60,457 nt of DNA from Syntrophomonas sp. UBA4922. Lineage in GTDB: Bacteria > Bacillota > Syntrophomonadia > Syntrophomonadales > Syntrophomonadaceae. The position numbers and the translations under genes are program-made. Position 1 is the first letter of the stretch. Every line of letters starts with the position of its first letter. This document shows, in pieces, positions 42,644 through 51,399 of this stretch. Below the pieces are notes generated by a model. It was not told where the DNA came from. It saw nothing but the letters and a program-made list of their open reading frames with translations, and ran no database searches. Location of the stretch: the NCBI GenBank assembly GCA_002398825.1, contig DHBS01000005.1:21034-81490 (forward strand), read 5' to 3'.

Positions 42644-43519
42644 GTGAAAACAATACGGGTGGCCCTGTGCCAAATGAAGGTGACAGCCGATAAAAAACTC
42701 AATCTGCAGACTGCACGGAATTTCGCAGAGCAAGCGGTGCAGTCCGGGGCGGAGCTCATCATCCTGCCTGAAATTTTCAACGCCCCTTACCAGGCCGCGC
42801 TTTTCGAGCAGTATGCCGAACCCATACCCGGCCCCAGCAGTCTGGCCCTGGCGGATATAGCCCGGGAATGCCAGACAGCCATTGTGGGAGGATCAATCAT
42901 CGAGAGGGATGCCCAGGGCCGTTTGTTCAATACCTCTCTGGTATTTGACAAAAACGGCGTACTCCTGGCCAAGCATCGCAAGGTTCATCTATTCGATGTA
43001 AATATCCCCGGAAAAATCAGTTTTCAAGAATCCCGTACCCTGTCACCCGGGCAGAATGTCACATTATTTAATTTATACGGCTTCAAGGCCGCGGTTTTAA
43101 TCTGCTATGATATTCGCTTCCCGGAAATGGCCCGCCTGGCTGTACTGGCCGGAGCAGATTTGCTGATTGTCCCGGCAGCATTCAATTTAACCACCGGTCC
43201 CCTGCACTGGGACTTGCTTATGCGCAGCCGGGCTGTTGACAGTCAGGCCTATGTATTGGCCTGCTCCCCTGCCCGGGATGAGGAAGCCTCCTATCAGGCC
43301 TGGGGGCATTCAGTGATAGTCGATCCCTGGGGTCAGATAATGGCTCAGGCCGATCGAGACGAAGAGATTATCTTCGGCTATTTAGACCCGGAGGCGGTGC
43401 GGCAGGTGCGCACTGAGCTGCCGGTTTTGAGGCAGCGCCGCACCGACCTCTATGAGATAGTTGCCAAAGATGCCGGTGTTGTAAAAGAAAGGAGCGCTGA
43501 TGATGAAATCCCACACTGA
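42644..43519 (+). CDS. Carbon-nitrogen hydrolase (omega-amidase-like)
   Basis: The 291-residue enzyme of the nitrilase superfamily shows the Glu-Lys-Cys triad: Glu in LILPEIFN, Lys in KHRKVHLFD and Cys in LICYDIRFPE. It is closest in pattern to omega-amidase (Nit2-like), which hydrolyses 2-oxoglutaramate or similar amides. GTG 42644 has GGGGG 8 bases upstream, so the longer frame to 42611 is not used. It leads a two-gene plus-strand unit with yjbQ, whose start lies inside its 3' end. Confidence 0.9.
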   Translation: MKTIRVALCQMKVTADKKLNLQTARNFAEQAVQSGAELIILPEIFNAPYQAALFEQYAEPIPGPSSLALADIARECQTAIVGGSIIERDAQGRLFNTSLVFDKNGVLLAKHRKVHLFDVNIPGKISFQESRTLSPGQNVTLFNLYGFKAAVLICYDIRFPEMARLAVLAGADLLIVPAAFNLTTGPLHWDLLMRSRAVDSQAYVLACSPARDEEASYQAWGHSVIVDPWGQIMAQADRDEEIIFGYLDPEAVRQVRTELPVLRQRRTDLYEIVAKDAGVVKERSADDEIPH

Positions 43520-43916
43520 ATACCTGTGGTTTAATACCAAACGCAGACATGAGTATATCCGTATCACCGATCGGGTCCAAGCGGCTTGCTCAAAATGCGG
43601 CATTGAGGAGGGCATGGTGCTGGTGAGTGCCATGCACATCACCGCCGGAGTATTTGTGAACGATAATGAAAGCGGTATACTGACCGACATAGCCCATCTC
43701 CTGGAAGGCCTGGCGCCCACAGGTCCCGACTATCTGCATCACCGTACCGGGGAGAAAAACGGCGATGCGCACCTCAAAAGCATCCTGGTACATCATCAGG
43801 TTATTGTGCCGGTAACCAAAGGCAGGCTGGATTTGGGGCCATGGCAGGAAATCTTTTATGCCGAGTTTGACGGCCAAAGAGAAAAGCGGGTGATTATCAA
43901 GGTTTTGGGCGAGTGA
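43500..43916 (+). CDS. YjbQ/UPF0047 family protein
   Basis: The 138-residue protein has the family pattern HITAGVFVNDNE and NGDAHLKSILVHHQ with conserved His residues. YjbQ proteins have been described as thiamine-phosphate-synthase-like or metal-binding, and the true role is unsettled. ATG 43500 or 43503 follows AAAGGAG. It overlaps the nitrilase gene and ends 1 base before convergent aroH. Confidence 0.9.
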   Translation: MMKSHTEYLWFNTKRRHEYIRITDRVQAACSKCGIEEGMVLVSAMHITAGVFVNDNESGILTDIAHLLEGLAPTGPDYLHHRTGEKNGDAHLKSILVHHQVIVPVTKGRLDLGPWQEIFYAEFDGQREKRVIIKVLGE

Positions 43917-44279
43917 TCAATCCGCCAGATCCCGGCGCAGAGCCCGGGCTTCACCCAGGTAGGTGTGCTTTATATCCCCTTGGGCCTTAGTGGTGTTGAT
44001 ATGTATCAAGACCCGGATACAGCGGGGTATAGAACCAGGCACCTCTATTTCCTGGAAACAGAGCAGGGGTACGCAATTCCAGCCCATTAAACGAGCCGCT
44101 TCAGCCGGGAACGCCGAGCGTATATCCGAAGTTACCGTAAATAGAATACTGGCAATATCCTCAGGCAGAAAATCATTGGCCGCCTGCATAGCGGAAAGGA
44201 GTTCCTGAGTCGCTGCTAATACCCGGCTTTTGTCGTCCTCCTCGATGGTGATGGCGCCCCTTATCCCTCTTACCTGCAT
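43917..44279 (-). CDS. aroH: Chorismate mutase, AroH class
   Basis: The 120-residue monofunctional chorismate mutase turns chorismate into prephenate. It starts MQVRGIRGAITI with the catalytic-region Arg and has RCIRVLIHINT. It forms a trimer in Bacillus. ATG 44279 is preceded by GGAAGAT. It supplies tyrA, which lies elsewhere in the window. Confidence 0.95.
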   Translation of the reverse strand: MQVRGIRGAITIEEDDKSRVLAATQELLSAMQAANDFLPEDIASILFTVTSDIRSAFPAEAARLMGWNCVPLLCFQEIEVPGSIPRCIRVLIHINTTKAQGDIKHTYLGEARALRRDLAD

Positions 44280-44302
44280 TTAGATCTTCCGCCTTCCCGT
44301 TA

Positions 44303-44719
44303 CTATGATACGGCTCTATGCCCCAGGCCAATACTGACCTCATCGAGATGTAACAATCCGATGCCAAAAAACAAGGCGACACTTATATGGTCGCCAAACC
44401 TGGCTATACCTATCTTGCCGCCTACATTCAGGCCCAGCGCCTTGGGCATTATCTGAGCTATGGCTTCGCGGGTGGCACCCGCTACTGCGCCTTCGTCAGC
44501 ATGGGCGTCTTTGATTACCCCTTCCCTTTTGGCGGCCACTACGGCCCGTTCCACGATTTTGCCGACTGAGGTCACGAATTCGCCGCCGTAGTCTACCGCC
44601 ACGGCCTTGATATGTACTTTTTCCAACAGTTCTTTTTTTAACTGGCTTTCTTCCTGGCGGGAAGAAGATAAGGCCATGCGGATGGCCGCGCTGGCTACTT
44701 CCTTGCTACCGATCTCCAT
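44303..44719 (-). CDS. HutP-family RNA-binding protein
   Basis: The 138-residue protein matches HutP, which in Bacillus binds RNA with histidine and Mg to allow read-through of the hut terminator. It ends with the typical GGKIGIARFGDHISVALFFGIGLLH. There are no histidine-use genes here. ATG 44719 is 6 bases after GGGTGGG; an ATG six bases earlier is too close to it. The RNA target is unknown. Confidence 0.85.
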   Translation of the reverse strand: MEIGSKEVASAAIRMALSSSRQEESQLKKELLEKVHIKAVAVDYGGEFVTSVGKIVERAVVAAKREGVIKDAHADEGAVAGATREAIAQIMPKALGLNVGGKIGIARFGDHISVALFFGIGLLHLDEVSIGLGHRAVS

Positions 44720-44747
44720 ATTCATCCCACCCTAAATTAATGTACAT

Positions 44748-45233
44748 TTATTTTACTATAATTTTCCCTACCATTACCATACTTTGATTGGCAGTATAAG
44801 CCTGCCCCTGGCGCGGATATGCCAGATTGGGGGAGCGGCTTATGACCTGGTATTCTACCGGGAAATTGTAGGCGGTAGAGTCTATCTCCACCACATCCTG
44901 GGGATTTACTTTCAATTCCACTTGAGCACCATTGAAAAAACCGTACTCCTTTCCGTTGACCAGTACTTTAGCCTTGGGCAGGGAATTAAAATCCTTTATG
45001 CCCAGTGTCAATAAAGCCTGCGGAGAGACTGCCACCTGTGAAGCATCGCCCGGTGCTGCCGCCAGTTCCTCTTCCTCCAGGTTTAAAGCCTGACCTTCCA
45101 TCCGTTCCGACCAACTCAGGTAAAAACGCGCCTGATCATTGGTCATGACCCCTTGGACCACCACTAAAGCCACCAGGGCGATCACAATAACCCGGATCAA
45201 ACTGCGCTCAACTTTTTCAAAAAAATTTCGCAT
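44748..45233 (-). CDS. Membrane-anchored extracytoplasmic protein, unknown
   Basis: The 161-residue protein has one N-terminal membrane segment (IRVIVIALVALVVVQGVM, about residues 13-30) and then a soluble acidic domain, so it is probably exported and anchored. I know no named family. It lies 28 bases upstream of hutP, as in related Clostridia. ATG 45233 has GGGGAG 9 bases upstream. Confidence 0.7.
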   Translation of the reverse strand: MRNFFEKVERSLIRVIVIALVALVVVQGVMTNDQARFYLSWSERMEGQALNLEEEELAAAPGDASQVAVSPQALLTLGIKDFNSLPKAKVLVNGKEYGFFNGAQVELKVNPQDVVEIDSTAYNFPVEYQVISRSPNLAYPRQGQAYTANQSMVMVGKIIVK

Positions 45234-45242
45234 AAAACACAT

Positions 45243-45646
45243 CTCCCCGGAATCATTCTCCTCTATCTTATGCCCGGTTCAATGCATTTATCCATATTCT
45301 GATGTCATCAAGACCTCGGGGGCCTGCAACAGTTGATAAATTAAAATAATTTACAAGTTTGTTTTATTATGCCTTATTGGATTAAAATTCCTATCATCAG
45401 CAATAATATTGAACCCTGCCTTCGGCAGGACTGTACTTCCTACCGGCGGATCCTTAATGAAATAGCCGCTCGGCAGCTTTTCATAAATAGTCGGTTGTCT
45501 GATAAGCGAATAGCCCTGGTGAATTACGGCATTTGACATGCAGCACATTACCAGGGCTTTGTTTTTAAGCTAAAGTATAGAAAAGGGATCAGGCTTCGTC
45601 CCCCTCTTGTTGTCTCGAACTTCTTCCCACGTACTGGTTTTAGATC
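45243..45646. other. Gap without a supported gene
   Basis: This stretch of about 400 bases has one open minus-strand frame (45351-45548, 65 codons) with no ribosome site and no recognised family. A long-armed inverted repeat (AGCCCTGGT 45512-45520, ACCAGGGCT 45550-45558) is followed on the plus strand by TTGTTTTT and could act as a terminator. Nothing else stands out. Confidence 0.35.
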
Positions 45647-46201
45647 TTACTTCCATTCTTTGCGGGCGTATTCCACCCCGACCAGAAAAGCTTCTTTGTT
45701 CTTGGCGATAACGGCTTCTTTTTTGCCTTTGAACACCACCTCCAGGTAGTCCAAGGCTTTATCGATGTCCATTAATCCTTGTTTTTCTACAAAAGCGCCC
45801 AGCAAAACCATGTTGGCAACCCGTGCCGTCCCGAGTTGGTCGGCAATCAGGTTTACCGGCATCTGTAAGACTTCCACATCGTCACGGGCCGGCAGCCTGT
45901 CGACCATAGACGAGTTCAAGACCAAAGTGCCGTGGGGTTTGACTTTATCTTCAAATCGGTCCAGTGAGGGACGATTCATAATAATCGCGGTCATGGGATT
46001 TTCAGTCAACGGTGAACTAATCTCCTCATCACTTATGGTCACCAGGCAGTTGGCGGTGCCGCCGCGCATTTCAGCCCCATAGGATAGAGCACATGAGACC
46101 TCCTTGCCGGTATGCATGGCCAGGTGAGTTAGAAACTGGCCCATTGAAATGACTCCCTGTCCTCCGAATCCTGCAAATAAAACCTGTTGTTCTTGTGCCA
46201 T
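45647..46201 (-). CDS. korC: 2-oxoacid:ferredoxin oxidoreductase, gamma subunit
   Basis: The 184-residue gamma subunit has GFGGQGVISMG near the N-terminus, GAEMRGGTANC, and a VLLGAF segment, typical of 2-oxoacid:acceptor oxidoreductases. It is needed for CoA binding and assembly. It starts 1 base after the beta-subunit stop. The actual 2-oxoacid cannot be told from sequence. Confidence 0.93.
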   Translation of the reverse strand: MAQEQQVLFAGFGGQGVISMGQFLTHLAMHTGKEVSCALSYGAEMRGGTANCLVTISDEEISSPLTENPMTAIIMNRPSLDRFEDKVKPHGTLVLNSSMVDRLPARDDVEVLQMPVNLIADQLGTARVANMVLLGAFVEKQGLMDIDKALDYLEVVFKGKKEAVIAKNKEAFLVGVEYARKEWK

Positions 46202-46202
46202 T

Positions 46203-46946
46203 CTACTGTTCTCCCTTCACCTTGAATTCTCCCAGCGGATAATATGGTATCATATGCTCTTCCATCCATTTCAATGAATCGGCCGGGCTCAAACCCCAAT
46301 TGGTGGGGCAGGCGGACAGAACCTCCACCATGCTGAAACCAAGGCCTTTGGCCTGAGTCTGGAAAGCTTTTTTTATAGCCTTTTTAGTCTTGATGACATT
46401 GGCCGGATTGTTGACTGCGGTGCGGCAGATATAAGCTGAACCTTCATTGTGTGACAACAATTCACACATCTTGGCGGGATACCCTTCGATCTCAGCCTTG
46501 CGGCCGTAAGGCGAAGTAGTGGTCACCTGCCCCAGAAGAGTGGTAGGAGCCATTTGCCCGCCGGTCATTCCATACAGCGTATTATTAACGAAGATAGTGG
46601 TGATTTTCTCCCCGCGCAGTGAAGCGTGCACGATTTCCCCCATGCCGATAGAAGCCAGGTCGCCGTCGCCCTGGTAGGTAAACAGATAGCGATCCGGCAA
46701 GAGACGCTTTATGGCTGTGGCTATAGCCGGAGCCCGGCCATGAGCGGCTTCCAGCATGTCACAATTAAAATATTCGTAGGCCAACACTGAACAACCCACC
46801 GGACAAATACCGATGGTCTCTTCGCGTATGTTTAATTCATCCATAACTTCAGCCACCAGCCGGTGAATGATGCCATGTGAACAGCCCGGACAGTAGTGAT
46901 ATTGGGCCCCGGTCAAACTCTCGGGCTTCTGCGCAATCATTTTCAT
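46203..46946 (-). CDS. korB: 2-oxoacid:ferredoxin oxidoreductase, beta (TPP) subunit
   Basis: The 247-residue subunit carries CPGCSHGIIH near the N-terminus, the TPP-binding GDGDLASIGMGE...NN region, and ends with the AlaCysProThrAsn segment (ACPTNWG). With the alpha and gamma subunits it oxidises a 2-oxoacid to acyl-CoA and passes electrons to ferredoxin. It overlaps the alpha gene by 4 bases. Confidence 0.93.
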   Translation of the reverse strand: MKMIAQKPESLTGAQYHYCPGCSHGIIHRLVAEVMDELNIREETIGICPVGCSVLAYEYFNCDMLEAAHGRAPAIATAIKRLLPDRYLFTYQGDGDLASIGMGEIVHASLRGEKITTIFVNNTLYGMTGGQMAPTTLLGQVTTTSPYGRKAEIEGYPAKMCELLSHNEGSAYICRTAVNNPANVIKTKKAIKKAFQTQAKGLGFSMVEVLSACPTNWGLSPADSLKWMEEHMIPYYPLGEFKVKGEQ

Positions 46947-48004
46947 TTCAAGCCCTCCCTTTCCGCAATGAGCAGCAATTGCTGGGTAATCTCTTCGGGA
47001 TTGGGCGTCCGGCCTATCTCGCCGATAAAATGCACCGGCACCCGGCCTTGCGCTGCCAGTTGAATATCCTGGATCATCTGCCCTGAGCTGCTTATCTCAA
47101 CCGAAACCATGGCTGTGCAGGTTTTGGATAAGGCTGCTATAGCTTCATACGGATAAGGCCACAGGGTTATGGGCCGTATCAGACCGGTCTTCACACCTTC
47201 CTGGCGGGCGTTCCATACGGCTTTTTTGACAATCCGGGCCATGATTCCGTATGCCACTACTATCAAATCGGCATCGCCGCTCAGGTATTCTTCATATCTC
47301 ACTTCATTGGCTTTAATGGACTGGTATTTATCGTTTAAATGCTGATTTCTTTTTTGCAGGGTCTCCACCGGCAGGTGCAAAGTGTTCACAATATTGGGTT
47401 GGCGCCCTTTACAGCCGGTGATGGCCCATGGCTTTTCTATGAATTCGGTGACGGGATCCCGCAATACTACCGGCTCTATCAGGTTGCCCAGGGTTCCTTC
47501 GGCCAGTAGCATTACCGGAATGCGGTAGCCATCGGCCAGGTCAAATGCCAGCATGGTCAGATCCATCATTTCCTGCGCGCTGGAGGGAGCCAGCACAATG
47601 ATAAAATAATCGCCATGGCCGCCGCCGCGAGTGGCCTGAAAATAGTCGGCCTGGGAGGGCTGTATTCCTCCCAATCCGGGTCCTCCCCGGCTAATGTCCA
47701 CGATCAGGCAGGGCAATTCCCCTTCTGCCAAAAACGAAATGCCTTCCTGTTTAAGGCTGATGCCCGGACCCGATGAGGCGGTCATTACCCGAAAACCGGT
47801 AGAGGCTCCCCCGTAGACCATATTGATGGCAGCCAATTCACTTTCGGCCTGTACAAAAATCCCCCCGATAGTGGGCATTTTCCTGGCCATATATTCGGCT
47901 ATTTCACTGGAAGGGGTGATGGGATAGCCAAAGAATCCCTTGCATCCGGCTCTTATAGCCCCCTCGGCGATAGCTTCATTCCCTTTCATCAAAACGCGCT
48001 GCAT
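46943..48004 (-). CDS. korA: 2-oxoacid:ferredoxin oxidoreductase, alpha subunit
   Basis: The 353-residue alpha subunit has GNEAIAEGAIRAGC, YPITPSSE and the TSTGFRVMTASSGPG-like segment (GASTGFRVMTASSGPGISL). The length and features suit both 2-oxoglutarate and branched-chain (VorB-like) enzymes. I chose ATG 48004, with GGGAGGGAG upstream, over a start at 48028. Confidence 0.92.
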   Translation of the reverse strand: MQRVLMKGNEAIAEGAIRAGCKGFFGYPITPSSEIAEYMARKMPTIGGIFVQAESELAAINMVYGGASTGFRVMTASSGPGISLKQEGISFLAEGELPCLIVDISRGGPGLGGIQPSQADYFQATRGGGHGDYFIIVLAPSSAQEMMDLTMLAFDLADGYRIPVMLLAEGTLGNLIEPVVLRDPVTEFIEKPWAITGCKGRQPNIVNTLHLPVETLQKRNQHLNDKYQSIKANEVRYEEYLSGDADLIVVAYGIMARIVKKAVWNARQEGVKTGLIRPITLWPYPYEAIAALSKTCTAMVSVEISSSGQMIQDIQLAAQGRVPVHFIGEIGRTPNPEEITQQLLLIAEREGLK

Positions 48005-48008
48005 AGGC

Positions 48009-48224
48009 TTACTCCCTCCCCACCTCAATAACCAGATCAGGACACATCACCGCACAGATGCCGCATCCGTTGCAATCCTCTGGTTTAACCAGGCTTACCG
48101 GATGATAGCCCAGTATATTGATACTGGTCTTATCGAAGCCCATGATCTGCTTGGGGCAGAATAATATACACAGCCCGCAAGCTTTACAGCGGTCGCTGGA
48201 AAAAGTAACCACTCCCCTGGCCAA
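48009..48224 (-). CDS. korD: 2[4Fe-4S] ferredoxin subunit of the oxoacid oxidoreductase
   Basis: The 71-residue ferredoxin has two clusters, CKACGLCILFCPK and CNGCGICAVMCPD. TTG 48224 follows GAGGAGG by 8 bases. It is first in the korDABC-type operon and passes electrons to free ferredoxin. Confidence 0.93.
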   Translation of the reverse strand: MARGVVTFSSDRCKACGLCILFCPKQIMGFDKTSINILGYHPVSLVKPEDCNGCGICAVMCPDLVIEVGRE

Positions 48225-48245
48225 CCTGCATTCCTCCTCACAACC

Positions 48246-48899
48246 CTACAACCATTCAGGCCTTAAATAAAGATGTATCTGCTTAACTATATCACCAAAT
48301 TGAAGGCGTGCTTCTTGATAAAAGGTATCAGTAACTACCAGCTGAGTCAGGGGAAGGCCCAATGCAGAAGAAATATCCTGCACGTGCCGGTGCCCCTCTA
48401 CAATTACCCCAAAATCACTGTCCTCAACCAGGTGCGGATTGCTTATTATACCGGAAACCGGGTGCTGCGCGAACCCCTCCAGCATGGTTTTAAGATCTGC
48501 AATATCCTGTATTTCCCAAGAAAAGGGACGGTATGGATTAATGACCATATAGAGGCGAAAATAGGAAGGATTGATGAATCTAGTCAGATACCCCAACACC
48601 AGGGCTCCGGCTTTGTCGCCCGCAAGATCAACTACAGTATTCAAATTCCGCCTAAGAGTGCCGATAATACCAGGGGGAAGATTGGGAACATCCCCATAGG
48701 CCAAAGTATTGTCAGGAGCCATCAGCTCAATATTGTACTGATTGAGAACCCTCACAGTATCACGGGATACAAAATAAGGGTTGGCCAGATCCAGATCAGC
48801 CAGTATTGTAGCAATGTTTTGCTGCGCGCACTCTATCGCATAGTTTACAGCTATCTCACTCTTACCGCTGCCAAAAGCACCGGCAAATACTGTAATAAT
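48246..48899 (-). CDS. P-loop ATPase of unknown role (apparent non-standard start)
   Basis: The frame encodes a P-loop protein with Walker A GAFGSGKSEIA and an acidic LADLDLANPYFVSRD segment, similar to SIMIBI-class ATPases. The only ordinary start is GTG 48755, which would delete the Walker A motif. Upstream the frame is open to a TAG at 48918-48920 with no ATG, GTG or TTG; two ATT codons at 48899 and 48896 sit behind GGGG. The product would be 217 aa. It lies upstream of the oxoacid oxidoreductase and may be cotranscribed. A miscalled start codon is possible. Confidence 0.65.
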   Translation of the reverse strand: MITVFAGAFGSGKSEIAVNYAIECAQQNIATILADLDLANPYFVSRDTVRVLNQYNIELMAPDNTLAYGDVPNLPPGIIGTLRRNLNTVVDLAGDKAGALVLGYLTRFINPSYFRLYMVINPYRPFSWEIQDIADLKTMLEGFAQHPVSGIISNPHLVEDSDFGVIVEGHRHVQDISSALGLPLTQLVVTDTFYQEARLQFGDIVKQIHLYLRPEWL

Positions 48900-48992
48900 T
48901 CCCCTAACCCAGCCCTTCTACAAAATTATATACTGTACATTATAATAGAGAATCCACTCACAAAACAATGAGTTTTATGTTAAGAAATGGTT

Positions 48993-49024
48993 AAGCGGCA
49001 AGGATACCGGAATCCTCGCCGCTT
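48993..49024 (-). terminator. Stem-loop downstream of the HDOD gene
   Basis: AAGCGGC-AGGAT pairs with ATCCT-GCCGCTT (48993-49005 with 49012-49024) around a 6-base loop, each arm with one unpaired base. The T-run on the minus strand is poor (AACCATTTCTT), so terminator strength is uncertain. Confidence 0.45.
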
Positions 49025-49097
49025 CATTCTTCAAGTAATTATATCCCTCTATTAATCCTTTGATTTGAAGTCGCTCGGCGTAAAGACAGATAGGGCT

Positions 49098-49943
49098 TTA
49101 CATTCCCCGTTGCAGCTCGATAATGACATCAGAAATTTCATCGGTAATCATTTCGATATCCTTCCCGCCTAAGCCTAAAAGCTCCATGGCGCTTTTTGAC
49201 ACCGGATATAACATGCCATCGGCTCCCACCCCCAGGCCCATGGAGGAACAAAGGGCATCAGAAATATGTACAAAGGCGGTCAAAAAACGGTCTTTCTCAG
49301 CCTCGCCGGGATTGTGGTGAAAAGCTATCGCTTCAACTATATCTGCAGGAAACTTCCATTTACGGGCTAACCCGGATCCGATTACCGCATGGTTAAAGCC
49401 CAGAACCCGGTTTTCGGCTTCTAGAAATGATATCTGCTTCTGAATAGCTTCTTCTACCACATCTTGATAGATCTCGTTCATAACCTTGTTTAGAATCACT
49501 TTGCCGATATCGTGCAGCAAACCTGCGGTATAAGCAACTTCAATAGCTTTATAGCGGCTCCTTTTGGCAATATATCGTGAGGCCATGGCAGTGCCGTAGG
49601 AATGCTTCCACAGGTCTCCCGGCCCTAAAGCATAACCGGTCAATTCCCGGCACAGGATATCGTTCATAGAAGCCGCCAGAACCACGCTGCGGATGGTAGC
49701 AAACCCCAGCAGAACGGTGGCCTCTGCTGCAGTGGCGACTTGACGTGAATACCCATAGTATGCACTATTGGCCATACGTAAGACTTTAGAGGTCAGGCCT
49801 TGATCCTGGCTGATGGCGTTGCCAACATCCTGAGCCGTTGCCCGGGGATCATCGGTCAAATCCATGATTTTACAAGCCATTTGTGGCAAAGCGGGCAAAT
49901 CATTCACTGCGTCCATGATATAATTCATGCTGAATCTAGCCAT
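49098..49943 (-). CDS. HDOD-domain signalling protein
   Basis: The 281-residue protein is a single HDOD domain (LPALPQMACKIMDL, LTSKVLRMANSAYYG, HSYGTAMASRYIA, GLLHDIGKVILNKV). HDOD proteins resemble HD-GYP hydrolases, but many lack activity and act in signalling. ATG 49943 has GGTGGAGG 6-7 bases upstream. The gene before it encodes a small protein of unknown family, likely in one operon. Confidence 0.88.
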   Translation of the reverse strand: MARFSMNYIMDAVNDLPALPQMACKIMDLTDDPRATAQDVGNAISQDQGLTSKVLRMANSAYYGYSRQVATAAEATVLLGFATIRSVVLAASMNDILCRELTGYALGPGDLWKHSYGTAMASRYIAKRSRYKAIEVAYTAGLLHDIGKVILNKVMNEIYQDVVEEAIQKQISFLEAENRVLGFNHAVIGSGLARKWKFPADIVEAIAFHHNPGEAEKDRFLTAFVHISDALCSSMGLGVGADGMLYPVSKSAMELLGLGGKDIEMITDEISDVIIELQRGM

Positions 49944-49959
49944 TCTTAACCTCCACCGG

Positions 49960-50388
49960 TTATTTCCAATTATCAATTTTCTTTTCCAAGTATACCCGGT
50001 AACTTTGCAGACCTTCGTTTATTTTTGAGAACAACCTTGCCACCTCAAGACGGCTCAAATTCAACTCGGCAGGATCTAAGACCTCAATGGTGCGGAACTC
50101 ATCTTTCATAATGAATTTAATGGCGTCTTCCAGGCTTTCTACCGAAAAAGTGATAGTAACCGGCGCGCAGGTGGAAAGACGGTTGGTAAATTCATCGAAA
50201 ATGGTATATATCTCCATGCTCATATCAATCTCTTCGATATTTACTCCTTGAACCGGCACATTCCGTATCAGAGCAATTTTATGCTGCCGCAGTTCTTCGG
50301 CCTGTTCGTCGCTGTTTTTAGCAGCAAAAAACCGCCGGCTGGTTTTGCCCTCGGCGATATAATCGAAGCGCACTTTCAATCGGATCAA
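49960..50388 (-). CDS. Conserved hypothetical protein, 142 aa
   Basis: The product starts near LIRLKVRFDYIAEGKTSRRFF and contains charged helices with EEIDMSMEIYTIFDEF. I do not recognise the family. The best start is TTG 50388, 7 bases after GGGAGG; the upstream ATG pair lies before that ribosome site. It sits between cobT and the HDOD gene on the same strand. Confidence 0.65.
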   Translation of the reverse strand: MIRLKVRFDYIAEGKTSRRFFAAKNSDEQAEELRQHKIALIRNVPVQGVNIEEIDMSMEIYTIFDEFTNRLSTCAPVTITFSVESLEDAIKFIMKDEFRTIEVLDPAELNLSRLEVARLFSKINEGLQSYRVYLEKKIDNWK

Positions 50389-50412
50389 TGTCAGGCCTCC
50401 CATCATTAATAT

Positions 50413-51399
50413 TTATTGCATCATGATTTCCCCCAGGAACATGCCCAGGGCCGCTGCCAGACCTTCTCCATAGTTGATTCCCAGATTAAACACTGCCTCC
50501 AGGCCAATTTTATCCAGAACCAGCTGATGGCCTCTTTGATCTGATAAACTGGGCGCAATCAGGCAGGATGAAACTTGATCATCTAGAAGGTTAGCCAGGA
50601 GAGCTGCCACTGCTGTCACATATCCGTCCAGCATCACCAATTTGCCATCCCTGCAAGCCTCAACCATAAACCCTGTCAAAGCTGCGATTTCCAGGCCGCC
50701 AAAACGAGCCAGAATATCAGTCAGATGGTTGGAATCAGGAATCCTGTGTTCAAAGGCTCTATAGATTATTTCGGTTTTTTTGGCAATTACTTTATGGTCG
50801 GTCGACCCGCGGCCTACCAATTGATCTGGATTTATTCCGGTAACCGCAGCGGCTACGGCGGCTGCGCAGAGAGTATTGGCGATGCCCAGTTCACCAACTC
50901 CTATTATATCAAAACCGTCTCCAATCTTTTCCTTATAAATTCTAGCCCCGCAGTCCAAGGCCGCAGTTGCCTCTTCCGGGCTAAGGCCGTCCTCATATAT
51001 GAAATGCCTGCTTCCATGGCACACTTTGCTTGATATAAGCATTTCGGAAACCTCTATTTCGTTATACAAACCCACATCAACTATCAACTCCGGGCGCTGC
51101 AAGCGCGTAAGCAGACGGCTGGTGGGGGCGACTCCCCGCAGGTGCTGTTCGGCCAGCATACTGGTTTTCAGGGGAGCGTAAAGACTGACCGCTTCGGTGC
51201 TGATACCGTGATCCGCCGCGAAAATGACCAGACCGTAACGGTATGAATCGAGTTTCTGGATGCGTTCTCCGATTATGTTTAAACGGCCCCAGGCATTCTG
51301 GGGTTCTAAGATATCAAGCGTCGGGGCTTCCTCCTTAGATTTGCCGCGGTTTTTAGACTCAGTCCGGTGCTGATAATTATGTGCCCCGGGCCATGGCAA
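50413..51399 (-). CDS. cobT: CobT-like DMB phosphoribosyltransferase (start uncertain)
   Basis: The enzyme activates the lower base of cobalamin with nicotinate mononucleotide. It has FAADHGIS, the GELGIANT motif with the key Glu, VGRG...KK, and a C-terminal NYGEGLAAAL with the second catalytic Glu. From TTG 51399 the product is 328 aa. However, AAGGAGG at 51330-51336 lies 8 bases before an ACG codon at 51319-51321, and the 26 residues before it look unrelated to the family, so the real start may be ACG. The frame overlaps the rluB 3' end. Confidence 0.9.
   Translation of the reverse strand: MPWPGAHNYQHRTESKNRGKSKEEAPTLDILEPQNAWGRLNIIGERIQKLDSYRYGLVIFAADHGISTEAVSLYAPLKTSMLAEQHLRGVAPTSRLLTRLQRPELIVDVGLYNEIEVSEMLISSKVCHGSRHFIYEDGLSPEEATAALDCGARIYKEKIGDGFDIIGVGELGIANTLCAAAVAAAVTGINPDQLVGRGSTDHKVIAKKTEIIYRAFEHRIPDSNHLTDILARFGGLEIAALTGFMVEACRDGKLVMLDGYVTAVAALLANLLDDQVSSCLIAPSLSDQRGHQLVLDKIGLEAVFNLGINYGEGLAAALGMFLGEIMMQ

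Noticed and set aside
45351..45548. 65-codon minus-strand frame
   Set aside because: No ribosome site, no known family and it includes an inverted repeat, so I do not call it a gene.
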